Assembly (NCBI RefSeq): GCF_026212465.1
Contig: NC_080047.1
Coordinates: 43,248,059-43,312,058 of the forward strand
Length of the DNA: 64,000 nucleotides
Reading direction: 5' to 3'
DNA from: Amaranthus tricolor
Taxonomy: Eukaryota > Streptophyta > Magnoliopsida > Caryophyllales > Amaranthaceae
Shown one piece after another: positions 49,299 through 62,400 of the stretch. The position numbers were made by a program, and so were the translations under genes. Position 1 is the stretch's first letter, and every line of letters begins with the position of its first letter. The notes under the pieces are model-generated. The model was not told the origin of the DNA. It saw only the letters and a list, made by a program, of their open reading frames with translations, and did no database searches.

Positions 49299-51121
49299 AG
49301 CTAGCTAATAATAACTAGGGTTATGCCTTTTTACTTTTATATAATGAAATTCGCTTATGTAAATGTACATTTTACTTTTCGTGGGTCTGAATTTGGGTTT
49401 CGGTCTTAATTTAGAAAATACGGAGTATAATGTATTGAGTAATAGGTGACATCGTTTACAAGGTGATGGGGGTATAAGAATATTGTGAACATTACTTTGA
49501 ATTTTGAATGAAATTGTTTTTTTTTTTTTCATTTTAAATATTTTTACGATGTTACTATTAAAAATATTTGTCGTGATATTAACTTGGGTTTAAGGCAAAC
49601 TAATACGTTGAAATATTACATGATGTTATACAGCCTTGTGACATATATTTTATCAAAGTTGAATGATTACATATGTTAAGATTATTGTTCTTAAAAATCA
49701 TTAAATAGAATATGAGAAATTAAATTCTTTTAAAAAAGAAATTAGTTATTTGATAAAGCTATGAGTAAAATTATTATTTAAATCTAGTCCATTCAACTTG
49801 TAACAAAATTATATGCAATCTATATAGTTATATAAAAAAAATAAAAATCATATATTAGCATAACTTTTATAAAAGGAGACAAAATCATACTCTACTCACT
49901 AAATATTTATAAATATATATTTTTATTTCATTATACTTATAATTTGTAGTAATAATTTTACACACAACACATTACTATTAATTACAAGTATGCTAAAACT
50001 GTGAAAATATATTTATAAATTGGTCTCATGTGTGTTTTATGGGTAAACATGTTCATAGTCAATGATCATTAATGATCACAAAGTACAAAATGATATCCTC
50101 TTTAGTAGCGTGACAATATAAGGTCAAATGTCTCAGCTTTGATTAATAATTATGTTCTCATGTCCCCATTTTGAGGATGAAGTATCTATCTTTATGAAAT
50201 ACAAGTATTTCACATTTCTATCATTCTTTTCTGCTTTATATATTTTCTATGCCCCATAAAATTAATATTATTGAAAAATAATAACAGATAGTCTTTTTAG
50301 TTAATAAAAATAGTTAATATTTTCAACTGGTTAAATAAGTTAATTAAAAAAATCAACAAGTCAATTAAAAGACATTAAAGTTGTATGAATATAAATTTAA
50401 AAGAGAGAAAAGTTAAAAGAAAATATATGAATAAAAAAAAATAATGATATTATCTAAATAACAATATTATTAGAAAACTAGTAGTGAAAAAATTGGTAAA
50501 TTTGAAAGGGCATGGGAGTATATTTTTTGACTTTAATAGGAGTAGTTGAATACTTGAATTACTAACTTAATTTGAACTAACTGTAAAGGATCTTTAACTA
50601 CTGAATCATTATTTTTTAATTTAACGGTCTATTTGCTAGTTGATATAAGAATAATATCAAATACAACTCTAGAAAACCTAAATTTTATTAGGTTTATTAG
50701 ATTGATTCTATGCCTAATAACAAAAACAATCAAACAAATATAATTTATATTATTACAAAAATATTGCAAAACAGTGGATTGAACTTAAATAAATATGTTG
50801 AAAACTCATGATGAAAGAATGAGTAGAAATTTAAGTGATTTATTACTATGATACTGTTAATTTTGATTAGGAAAAGAGCACTCCATATAAAGATAATCAG
50901 TATGTAGATGTATCAATTTTTTTGGGGCTTGAATCTTTTTTTAAAAATAACAAGGTTTTAAAAATTAATGTGTACATAATTTTTATCGGTCTCTATTTTT
51001 GATAATAACTCTACATGAAGTATATATAAAATCGTAGAAATAATAGGAAAAATAGAAAATCTACTAGTTAATTAATTTAATTAAGAGAAATCCTCAAAAC
51101 AAATTATAGCCTAATATGCTA
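49299..51121. other. 3' flank and gene-free stretch
   Basis: Starts with the probable 3' UTR of the bHLH gene. No further gene or clear element seen; 50290-50400 has worn AACAAGTCAATTAAAAG-type sequence like the hAT-like MITE at 36362. Confidence 0.45.
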
Positions 51122-51263
51122 CTTTCTTCGTTTTATTTTGTTCTTTTTATTTACTTTTTGCACAATTTTCAATGCAAATTTTGAGCTTTAAAAAAATTAT
51201 AAAAATTGAATAATAAAAGTATATACTAAGACGAATCTTAAGAGATCTCACATGGATATATTT
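51122..51263. mobile_element. family B MITE, right side missing
   Basis: CTTTCTTCGTTTTATTTTGT, TTTACTTTTTGCACAATTTT and ACGAATCTTAAGAGATCTCA define family B. Its right half is absent where the foldback at 51264 begins, suggesting disruption by that insertion or a deletion. Confidence 0.5.
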
Positions 51264-51703
51264 TAGAAAAAATTACCTACATTTTCATGATTTTTTTTAC
51301 AATAATCCCATCTATTGATTAACCATGAATAATTCGAACTTTAGGAGGTATTTACTTAGAGTAAACTTGGGTAACCTGATGACCTACTATAGTAGATAAT
51401 TCACCAAAATAGTAAACTGAAAATTAATTTGGAATTGTAGAAAAATTTTGAAAATTTAATAAAAAATTTCTGAATAAAAAAAATCATAATTTTTTTTAAA
51501 CATTTCTTTAAAATTTTTTTGGATATTTTATTTTAGTTTATCTTTTTTAGAAAAATTAAACTTGTTATAGCAAGTCATCCGGTTACCCAGTTTACTCTAG
51601 GGAATTATCTTTCAAAGTTGGGATTATTAATGGTTAATCGATAGGTGAGATTATTGTAGGAAAATCATGAATTTTTTTGATTATTCTAGATAATTTTTCC
51701 TAT
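51264..51703. mobile_element. foldback MITE with ~135-bp inverted arms
   Basis: The left arm (AAAATTACCTACATTTTCAT, TGATTAACCATGAATAAT, GAGTAAACTTGGGTAACC) is mirrored by the right arm (TTTTCCTAC, ATTATTAATGGTTAATCG, GGTTACCCAGTTTACTC). The AT-rich centre has no coding capacity. Long arms suggest a Mutator-like or foldback type; the superfamily is not determined. Confidence 0.75.
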
Positions 51704-51714
51704 ATTTTATTTTC

Positions 51715-51968
51715 TTCGTTCCAATTTACTTGCAACATTTGTTTTTCACGCGGTCAAATACACTAATTAAGTCCTTAATATTTCTAATTATGAGTAATAA
51801 AAAATTATAAAAATTTAATATTAATAATCTTTGCAATGAGACGAATCAAGTGAAATCTCACTTGAATATATTTTTACCTAGATTAAAAACTAATTATAAA
51901 TTAAAAGTGATGAATAAATAGAGTCATTTTTACTAATGTTGCAACTAATTTGAAACGAATGAATTATT
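51715..51968. mobile_element. family A MITE copy
   Basis: Left CTTCGTTCCAATTTACTTGC, core AAAAATTATAAAAATTTAAT and GAGACGAATCAAGTGAAATC, GTGATGAATAAATAGAG, right end GCAACTAATTTGAAACGAAT. Closest by eye to the copy at 48483. Confidence 0.7.
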
Positions 51969-52359
51969 TTCCAATATATCTCACCAAACGGGAAGAACTT
52001 TACAGCACAAAAAGAGTAAGATTTGGAAAAATTAAAATATTATCTCAATTACTTTTACAAATAAGATTATTTATTTGATTTTCATATAAGTTTCCTGACC
52101 TTTCACCTCATAATTAAAAAATTCGATTAAATTACTACTTCTTATTATGGTCGACATTTATTTTTGTTAAATTAGAAGTACCAACATTTAGCGCTAATCA
52201 CAAGAAGAATGTTACCTATATGCTTGCCAAGCGGTCAATGTCACTGTGCTCGTGACAATTATGTTTCTTTCTTATCTTACTTTAGAATTAGCCAAGAATT
52301 TAGGTATCTATTTTACCTACACAAATTCATTTTGTAAGTCCGATCAAACTTAAATTCGG

Positions 52360-52386
52360 TAATATAATATATATATATATATATAT
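52360..52386. repeat. (AT)n microsatellite
   Basis: Short AT dinucleotide run. Confidence 0.9.
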
Positions 52387-52569
52387 GTCAAATCTTTGAA
52401 TTTGTTTTAAACACCTTTAATATCATGTTAATTTGCAAATGTCATATTTCAGTTTATTTGATTAAATATCTACTAATATTGGTTATTCAATTATGTGATA
52501 GAAAAATCCACTGCAAGTTGATATAGTACACAAACTGAGATGAACATTAATTAACCTGTTTTATACTAG

Positions 52570-54440
52570 TGTTTGTGTTAATTATGGATAGATACTATAA
52601 GAAGGGGATGAATTGTTGTATAAACTACTTATAGTATTTTTCAAATCTTTTGCGAAATTAAAGATTTGAACTTGTAAAACATAAATGAAAGAGGCACAAT
52701 ATTTTACGTGGAAACCTTCTAAAACTAAATAGAAGGAAAAATCACGACATCTCGGGATTTCAAATTCTCTACTATATTTTAGGCGATTCGTTACAATTAC
52801 ATAAAACAAATATACAAAATTAGGCCAATTTCTCTTTTCTTTCTCTTTCTCCTTCGCTTGCTTCACACGAAGCTTCTCTCTTCTCCCCTAGACTTCCCCA
52901 AGCCTAGCTATAACAATTTTCTCGAAAACCCATTCTCCAAATTACAAGAGTTCACTCAAACTCTTTACACTTCTCTCGAAGTACAAACTCATCGTTGGAT
53001 GAGCATAAAACTCTACGTATAATGAAACTTTAGATTATATTACTTGTGAAACGGAACATAACATTACATGACAAGAACTTTAAGAATAGACTTCAAATAT
53101 GTATTTAGGATATTACGTGAAACTCAATATTTATGAAGCCCATCCTATAAAGAAGTAAACACTCTTGAAGAGTGAATACCCCATGGTGGAGTTGTGGGGA
53201 CTCACTTTCTAATTAATTAAAGTCTTTATATAAGAATAAGAAAAGCTATTTTTGGCAAATTAACTTCCCACTCCTTCCCATTAGTTATATAACTTTCATG
53301 ACACTTTTAATTAGGAAAGTGGAAATTTAATGTCGGTTAATTAATTCCCTTTAACACCCATTTTCCTAAGTTTAAGGGTGGTGCTTTTGACTTTTACTTT
53401 TTCAATAACCGCTTTTTTTAATTTAATTTACGTAAAACATAATTTTGTTTTATAAAAAATTCTTTTCAAACAATTCAATTTCATGTAAAAAAAATATTTA
53501 ATAAAAACATTTTTGAAAGATATTTTTTTCTTATAAAACAATTAGATAAAATAGCTATTAAAAAGATAGATATTTTCTCCTAAAAAATAGCAAATTAAAA
53601 TCAACATATCTTTTTCAAAATTTCACACGTTTTTTATTTCCATAGTGGAGAAAAAAAAAACTCCTATTTTTTCTCCACTTTTATAGTGGGAAAAAGTCTC
53701 TATTTTCTATCCACTTTTATAATAGAGTAAAAATCTCATATTTTTACACCACTTTTTAAGGAATGGTTTTTCTAAAGGAGTTGACTATTTCAAAGAAAAA
53801 ACTTCTTAACAAAACGTGGCCTATTTATAGCAAATTTTATCTTTTTAACTTCTTATTTAAAAAATCATTTTAATAATAAATAAATTATTAAATAACTGAT
53901 TTTTTTTTTCATTTTATACATTATTGTGTTTTACGCAGATCTATTAATCATATATTCATTAGGGTGTTCCTAAACTGACTTATACTCGTTCTGATAGAGA
54001 CAGTAACCTGTTCCTAAACTGACTCATTCCTAAACTGACTTGTTCCGGGACAAACTCTTGTTCCTTCACGTATCTTAACATATTCTATGTTTCATCACAT
54101 TTACATGAAGCCTAGTACAGTCATACTTGAATCTTCATTTATTTTGTTGACAAAGTCATTACGTACTCGCATCAACAATCCTACTCCGGATTGGATATCT
54201 TTCTTGTACGATCTCTTAAAAACAAACTGTTCATTTATTTTGTTGTATGCTTTAAAATAACTCTTCAAGTTATTGATGCTCTTGGGAATTTTCATATTCT
54301 TAACTTATAAGTTGTCCATGCACATCTTAACACACATTAGTTTGATAATCATCATTTGTTTATTATCATCAAAATCAATCATAACTCAACAATTTGGAAT
54401 TCACTCAAGTATAGTATTGTCTTCAATGCTAATTATGATT
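52570..54440. other. unassigned repeat-like block
   Basis: Base composition changes here: a pyrimidine-rich segment (52830-52990, TTCTCTTTTCTTTCTCTTTC) and motifs such as TTTTACGTGGAAACCTTCT that I associate with noncoding parts of plant LTR elements. No pol or gag motif and no boundary repeats were found. TTCCTAAACTGACT occurs three times at about 53964, 54012 and 54028. It may be a solo LTR or retroelement remnant. Confidence 0.35.
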
Positions 54441-54713
54441 GAAAATACCATAATATATATTAATCTTAATCTTTTGTGATTAAGACTTTAATATTATAGT
54501 TGTAGTTGTTGTAGAATACTATATTAAAAATTACTTATCTAGATTTAAAATTATTTCTCAAACGAATGTTAGATAAATACAAAAACTTAAGGCAAGAGGA
54601 ATTCTTTACGCTATAATAATATGATGTCTTAATTTCATTCTAAATTGAATTTTACACATCTAAGGCTAACACTACATGTGTTATCTAATATTAAGTAGGC
54701 ATAACTAACATGA

Positions 54714-54988
54714 GTGAATAGATTGGTGTATTAGCTAGAAACTTAGTTGGATTTACAAGATCTGAATGAGACGGTCTCATAATGAGATCATCTCAATTGG
54801 ATTGATCTTATATATTTAGTGTATAAAATTAATCACTTATAATTTTAAAGTGATCAATTAGATAAATAGAATTAAGTGAATTAAGTGAATAGATTGGTGT
54901 ATTAAATAGAAACTTAGTTGGATTTACAAGATCTGAATGAGACGGTCTCATAATGAGATCATCTCAATTGGATTGATCTTATATATTT
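54714..54988. repeat. 171-bp spaced duplication with GAGACGGTCTCAT
   Basis: Two copies of about 105 bp (GTGAATAGATTGGTGTATTA ... CAATTGGATTGATCTTATAT) start at 54714 and 54885. Each holds the palindromic GAGACGGTCTC. A relative of the intervening sequence lies at 48065-48230. Confidence 0.9.
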
Positions 54989-55730
54989 TATAATAAGACA
55001 GTTCCATACAGTATGAGATGATGTTAAACCCATAAGTATCTTTTAAGTATGGAGAATTAAGTGAATAATTCATTAGGTACTTGCTAGGATATATTTCAAT
55101 TTTAATCCAACTTTTCATACCTTTAAAAACTCAAAAAAAAAAATCTCTTAAATCTACTTCTACATAGTGTGGGTGGTGAATAAAAGCCAGGGAATGAAGA
55201 AATCAAAGGACAATTAATAATGAAAAGGACATAAAGAAACTTAACAAGCCGATTCCTACAATTTATTTAATATCATTTTTATTTTTATTTTATTTTTGAA
55301 ACTTATCTAGTCATTTTCTTACCCAATTATTGGTTGTTTTATTAGCCAATTATTAAATAATTTCTATACGTCTATAATAGAGATGCAAATCAAATGATCG
55401 TGAAAGTGTAAATTATTGAACAAGAAGTGGGATTTGATCATTTAGAAATACTTTCTTTGTCTTTCTTGAAAAAATGTCTTTAACTTAAATAAAAAAAAAT
55501 ATTTTAAGTTAAATAATGCTTTATATTATAGAATTAGGTCTTTCAATTTTTAATTGTTTTAATCCTTAGACTATAGTATGCTTTGCTACTATTGGAGTGA
55601 TAAATTCATAAAAAAAATAGAAGTAACAAATTCAAACAAAAAAATGATAAATTCTTAAAAAAATATATAGAAGTAACAAATTCAAACAAAAAAAATTAAA
55701 TGAAAATCATAATTTTGCCTAATATTTTCT

Positions 55731-55985
55731 CCATTTTTATATGTTTTTCTCGAATAAAATTTATGAATTTTAGTGTCAAACTTTAACTATAGTTTCTCAT
55801 CAATCTATACGAGAAAACATATTTATTTGGAATCTTGATAAATTTGTCTCTATATATATTTTTTAAATATTAACTTTTTATAATTTTTGAACTCACAATT
55901 AAAATTATTTGACTTTTAAATTTACATTGAGATATGCGCAAAAAGTAAATGAAAAGAAAAAAATGAAAACAGAGCGAGTAATTGA
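55731..55985. mobile_element. family B MITE, inverted
   Basis: On the minus strand: CTCGCTCTGTTTTCATTTTT, CATTTACTTTTTGCGCATAT, and the end ATATAAAAATGGAG. Plus-strand left end TTTCTCCATTTTTATATG. Confidence 0.6.
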
Positions 55986-56044
55986 CACAAAAATAATATG
56001 TTAGAATTTTCTAGTCTACTACCGATAAATACAAAAAAAAAAGT

Positions 56045-56325
56045 TCTAGGTTGTTTGGCTAGTGGGATTTGAGGAAAGGAATGAGATTTTGTCTCAAAAA
56101 AAGTATAAGTTTTTGTTTGTCTAAAAAGATTGGGAATAGAAAATGTGACTAAAAAGGAGAAACTCTCAAGAAAAATATTTTGAGAGAAAATGAGTATTTT
56201 AGTTAAGACTTTTATTTTTATCTTTTTCTTTCAAATTCCTAATATGTCAAATAAGAAATAAGATATTTTATCTATAAAAGCTCATCTTAAAATCTCATTT
56301 CCTTGTTCCAAACGATGCCTAATGT
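56045..56325. mobile_element. hAT-like MITE with GTTTGG ends
   Basis: Left GGTTGTTTGGCTAGTGGG then GGAAAGGAATGAGATTTTG; the right, on the minus strand, reads GGCATCGTTTGGAACAAGGA then AATGAGATTTTAAG. Clear imperfect inverted repeats, noncoding centre. Confidence 0.65.
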
Positions 56326-56649
56326 AACGCAAAATGCGAAAAAAATACTCCTAATGGAGAGTAACCAAGTGTCTCGTCTATTCCCTTAGCTTGTTGCTCC
56401 ATCTGTTTAGCGTGCTCTTTAGAGCGTCTACTTGTTCCCCACGCCAATCATTATCTTCCCACTTCATCTTTTTTCCAATTTCCCACTTTAAAAAGTTAAT
56501 AAATAAATGAGATGCACCTTTTTATAATTCTATTCTTATGAAGTAGCTTAATCTAAAAGACAATACAAATTCATTCTTCAGGGTATCAGAGTGAGATGTG
56601 CCTTATATATAAATTAAATAGTTTAATAATATAAATTAATAGCACATAA

Positions 56650-56908
56650 GTTTATTTGTTTTATGCTGTCTCAGTCTATTATAAGAATAGCTCAATAAAT
56701 AATACGACCTTTATTTATTTATAAATGTTTCACTTAATATTCTCATCATTTATATTAAAAGTTAATTTCAGTATAGCTTATACTGAAACAGGTTAAGATT
56801 TATTTAACTATGTTCGAACTTATAAACTAAAATAAAATACAAATTAAAATTAATAATTAGATAATAACAAAAACCAAATAAAACACTTAAAGAAATATAG
56901 AAGGAGTA
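56650..56908. mobile_element. family A MITE, diverged
   Basis: GCTGTCTCAGTCTATTATAA at the left; TTCGAACTTATAAACTAAAA and TAATAATTAGATAATAAC in the core region; right end AAATATAGAAGGAGTAA. Confidence 0.45.
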
Positions 56909-57086
56909 ACTTATACATTTGTCATTTATATGAATTACTGAATTAGTATATGCAAAGACACATCTTATTATATGACTAAATAGTAAATAATAATCGGTGA
57001 AAATCATACTTTTTAAAAGCATAAGAAAGCTTGAATAACCGGTGACTAGAAATTTTGAATTATGACGTCAATATAGTCGTGTCTTA

Positions 57087-57133
57087 CTTATAATAAAGGT
57101 GTTCATTTTACTTATAATAAAGGTGTTCATTTG
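57087..57133. repeat. 24-bp tandem duplication
   Basis: CTTATAATAAAGGTGTTCAT occurs twice, at 57087 and 57111. Confidence 0.9.
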
Positions 57134-59401
57134 AGAGTATTCACATATGATATGGCCAATTTTATTCTTTTTGATTACATATAAATGGCACTTTTTGCTT
57201 CAATTAATATTTGTCTTGTTTCCATCGGAATGATCTTGGGGTCCTTAAATATTTTAAGGGTCATTGACTTGCTAGGAACTTAATTGATTTTTACTTATTA
57301 TAAAATACATTTTAGGTATATAACATTCCCTCAATTTATGGTTTGAGTTTTTCAAAAATTAACAACTTAATAGTTGATTCAGTTGACTTTGACATGTACC
57401 TTGTTTTTCTACCGCTTTTTGTCATAGGCTTGTTTTGAGTTGGTTGTGTTAAGAATGTTACCACCTATACCAATGAACATGTGCCATAATTACCGTTCAT
57501 ACCCTTGTCTATTTTGTCAACTATTATATATATCCCACAATTATTGTAATAGAGTTGATTTTCAGTTTTTGGATCTTTCATAATAGAAAAGGAATTCTTT
57601 CTTCATATCTTGTTTAATCTTCTTTTATTTTAACAGGTTGTGAGATCTCAAGATCCAATACTCAACTTGTTACGTCGTTAGAGATTAAATAGTTGATTTT
57701 CTTAAAAACTTCCGTGGACTTTTAATAGATATCTTAATTGTTATCGAGATGTGATAAAAACTTTAAGAATTTTATTTTTCCTCTATTAAAGTTTTTTTCC
57801 TTACGTTCTATTTTGTTGCATTGGTTTTCTCTATTAGCAAAACATATTTCTGATCAACATTTGAATAAATGGTTTAGTATTTATGTTTTAGTTTGACTTA
57901 TTTAGTAACAGTCTGTGATAAACATTTGACTTATTAATTATAATTAGCTTTTTTTTATGGAGTTGAGGGATTTTTTAACCGCACTCTCATTTTAGGTATG
58001 AGTTGTTGTCCGTCTTTTTTTTTATATTTTAAACATAGTAGATACACTGAGTATGATGATAATTATTATAAGAGCTGTTTGGCATACTTAATTCCTATAT
58101 TTATGTAGGTAGTTGAACTTTTCACTAACGCTTATAGTCAATTTTAATTATGTTAAGTTTAGCATTTGTGACCATTATATTTCAACTTGAGGGATTCTAA
58201 TATTCAGAAGTATATATTTCCTCAAAAGTTTTCAATGAGTATCCAGAGCAAATTTTTTTTATAATTTTTACATATTAATTTTAATATTTAAAAAGTTAAT
58301 TTTAAGACGTTAATAGCAAATTCCAAGACTTAAGTTGTGCAAGTTTTAATATTAATTTTAATGTTTGAGCATCATACTTTAAAGTTCAAATATTATAATG
58401 GTAATTTTAAATCTTATAATTGGTGTTTTAAGTCTTCGAATGTCTTTAAAATCTTTAATTTTCCCTTTTAAGTTTTGTAATTGACCTTTAAAATCTTAAA
58501 ATTGTAAAATATCATGATTTAAAATGTCAATTCCAAATCATTAAAATTAGTCATTTAAATCCTGAAATTATATAATTGAGCCGGCCTAGGACACATCTCA
58601 CGAATGAGACGATCTCACTTAATATTAAAAATGTTTTAAAACTATCAATTTTAGATGGTTCAATTATAAACATTAAATTTGCAATTTTACTTAAAAATTT
58701 CAACTCTAGGCGTACCTGAATTTCTTTTATTTTTTTTTAAAACATACTATCTCCGTTTCTTAATGAAATTCCCATAAAGAATGTTCACGGGAATTAAAAA
58801 AAATAGAATATTAGATAGTGGAGATATTATTTTATTGAATAATAAATTTATGGAGGAAAAATAGAGACCACAAATATTAAAAAATAATTAAAAGAAAGTC
58901 AATAAAAAATATATGGGGACCACAACTAATTAAAAAATGTAGTTTTTATAAAGTTAGTGGGAAACATGTGGTGACCATAATAAATATAAAAATGTTAAAA
59001 TGGAGTTAGTGGAAGATACGTGGGAACTATAAATATTATTAAAATATTAAAATGAGGATGGATAAGATTATTTTTGTCTAAAATTTGTGATATAAATGAA
59101 AAGTTTCCATATGAAAATAACAAATAAAACACTGCAAAATGAAAAATGAAAACTTTTTAAGGAAAATTTTTAAATAAAACTTTTCACAAGTTAGGATTTT
59201 CCAATGGAGTAGAAAATAAATATGTCGTTTTTAGAATTTTTTCTTCGCAACTTATGGGCGGCAAATCCAAACATTTTACTCGACCAAAGACCACATTCGA
59301 TAAACGGGTGAAACCCACCCACCCACCCGTTTTCCCCTTCTAAGAACCCAGCTACAGATTTGCTGAAGAAGGGATCTTTATCTGGAAAGAATGGGAAGAC
59401 A
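57134..59401. other. gene-free stretch
   Basis: No gene seen. 58280-58570 is built of loosely repeated TTTAAAATC/TTTTAAGT motifs. GAATGAGACGATCTCACTTA at about 58603 belongs to the GAGACGGTCTC family. A worn Stowaway-like end (ACTATCTCCGTTTCTTAATG) is at 58747. The CCACCCACCCACCCG run at 59315-59330 precedes the ALG10 pseudogene. Confidence 0.45.
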
Positions 59402-62400
59402 ATGATGATTTTGATTGTGAGTTTGTGGGTGATTAAAATTTATGTTCTTGTCAATAAAATTGTACCTGATTCTTACATGGTAGACTATTTCATCACTTTT
59501 CCTTTTTTCCGTATTCATCTTTTCTTTTTGCACACAATATCTGATCTCTTTTGATGAAAAAGATTTGGATTTGAATGTTACAGGATGAAATTTTCCACAT
59601 TCCACAAGTTCAACGATACTGTAAAGGCAATTTCAAGAGTTGGGATCCTATCATAGTATGTGTATTTTTCACCCATTTTTTATGTAATGGATTATCAAAG
59701 TTTTGATTTTTATTGCTTTCTGCCTTGAATTGCCCCTTTTTTGAATTTAATGATTTGGGTTTTATTGACTAGGAAATGTTGTTTCATAATATAGCACTTT
59801 TGTGTTTGAATAAGGTGATGTAACTGATGTTATTAGCTATAATGTATGGAATTTGAGTTTACCATTTGTTGCTTTTTGGGATGGTAATGTGCCATATTTC
59901 CATAGGCAAAGATTTATATCTTTGGTTTCTGATTATAATGGATTATACTAAAATGACTCATTAAATCATATACACTTTTTATTTTGCGTAAAGTTGTAGA
60001 TGATGTGTGCTGCTAAAGGTCAATTAAAAATGACCTATTTGTTACCAATCACTAAGGTAAGGTTGCGGGACATCCGGTCCTCAAAACTACGCCCTAGGTG
60101 GGAGTCATTTTTAATGACACTGGGGTAATGAATTGTTTTTTGTTGTTGCCTTTTGGGATGCTAGTTTATGATGTTCTTCTTGTGTTGGAAAAGTGAAATG
60201 ATGAATTTGGGAAGAAAGTTAGCTAACATCCAATATACATCAATTTCCAAATTGTTATAGTTTTACAAAAATAGTATTTCATGGAGATGATTTGGAAGTA
60301 AACAAAAAAAGATAGAAATGTTATAGGTTTTTGCTTATTTGTATGAGTTGTTGACAAATATCCAAATAAATTTCGTTTAGGATTGGATAGCTTGCCAAAA
60401 TTTATAGAAATATATGCTATACCTTATAGCAGATTTATCATATACTCTGTACTCTTGTTAGGTACTACTATGGGTCTATCTTCCCCAACATTCAAAACAT
60501 AAATAAAACTAAACAAAACCGCAGTGAAAATGTGAGAAGATAAATAGTGGTGAACTGAACTGAAATTATTAGAGTTGATTTTAACTTCACAATTTAGTTC
60601 TAATGAGTTGTGGAGTATAAGTCGGTTTTCCATATGTTATACCACTTATTGCTCTTGTAGTTCCTGGAGAATCCTTCTTAAAACTGAGCTGGATTAAATA
60701 ATATTGTAGAACCGGAGTTAATCAAACCATTCTCTTGTTTTTTTAGAATGATGTTGTCTAACTACCCAAAGTTGTGTCTAGCCCAAAAACTTTGCCGTTT
60801 CCACATTTTTGGTAGCTACAACAAACAATGAGACAACTCTTTGATCAAGTGGGATTAGTTATTTGGAGTTTGAGTGCAAGATTAAACAAAAGTTGGCGTT
60901 TATTTGGTAATTCAATACCTTTGCAGGTACTATCTTTCACTTGCCTATGTTGCTTCTTTGTAACCCGTCATGCTATTTCTGCAAAAGATCTCAAAATTTT
61001 CTGATCTATGTTCTACTGCAATCCTTCGCTAAGTCAATGGTGCGTTTGCTGTTATGTGCAGCATTTTGATAAATGAGATTATAAAACATTTAAAACCAGC
61101 ACTTGACAGAAGAAAAGCGACACTTTGCACTATTATTCTTTCATTATACCCTCTTCATTGGCTCTTTACTTATATTTACTACACTAAGTTGCCTCTCTGA
61201 TCGTTCTCCTTGCTATGTACCTAGCCTCCCTAAGGACAGTGTCAAATATGTTTTGTGTTACTTTCTTAACACAACTAATTAAAACCTTGTTTACTTCAAT
61301 TAATGCAGCTGGGTGCATTGGCTGTATGCACCCGACAAACCAATGTCATATGGATGGTTTTTGTTGCATGTGAGGGTGTAATTGATATGCTTCTAATCAG
61401 TAGCTCAAGTGTTCAAAAATCTAATCTGTGTCGTGGTGATAAGGACGGGGTAATTCTCAAACATGTTTTTACTGCAAATCCAGGAGCAAGAAGGCGAAAG
61501 CGCCCAAGAAATTCCCAGGCCTGAAATCACTGGTGGGAAAAAATTGCTGTTGCACGATCTCATGTTTCAGGTGACTTACGAGTCTTTATTCAGTTTTCCA
61601 ACTAATCGTCTACTGTCTTTCTTTTGTGACTTAGACTAGCTATATATAGGAAAAAATGATGTAGCTTGTGTATGTCTGGACAAATAGGAGAAACTGACTA
61701 GTGTGGCATATTACAGAGTTAAGAAAACTGTTGTTAAAGTGTGATTGTGAACCATGTGTGCCTAGTCTCAAACATACCTCAGCCCATGGTTCAGTACAAG
61801 CTGATGAAGATGCACCTCAATATCACTCAACTCAAAAGGATGAAGATCACACAAAGAATCAAGGAGATCATACAGAGAACAACACAGCAAATCCACAAAC
61901 ATTTCAGAATGAAGATCAAAATGCTCAGAAAGAACAGAATACAGCAGCAGCAGCAACAGTTCAGAACAGCAGTACACCCGCTGACCAGCTCACCTTGCAG
62001 CATGACCAGAGCCGTGACCAGGGAGATCTGGACCTGCACAATCAGGGGGACGTCATCTCTATACATGGACCTAGCCATAAAGGTCCAAGAGCCCTGCTGG
62101 TAGTTCACACAGTTACCTAGAACACAAGCACAAGGGAACCCAGTCGCTGAACAGAACAGTGCTGACCAGCCTTAGCTTCTGACTTGGTTTTCTGTTTCAG
62201 TTTTGTTTTTAAATACATGATGTAACGCACGTGATGATTTTAGCCGTTAGCTAGTTAGAAGCCTATAAATATAGGTTGCCTCTCATGTACATGGATTCAG
62301 TTTAGTGATTAATAATAATCATTCTTCATTTTTTTCCAAGTTGAGAAATTCCTCCCTTTGTTCCCTTTGTGTATGCATTTGTCATTAATCCTCAGCCTTC

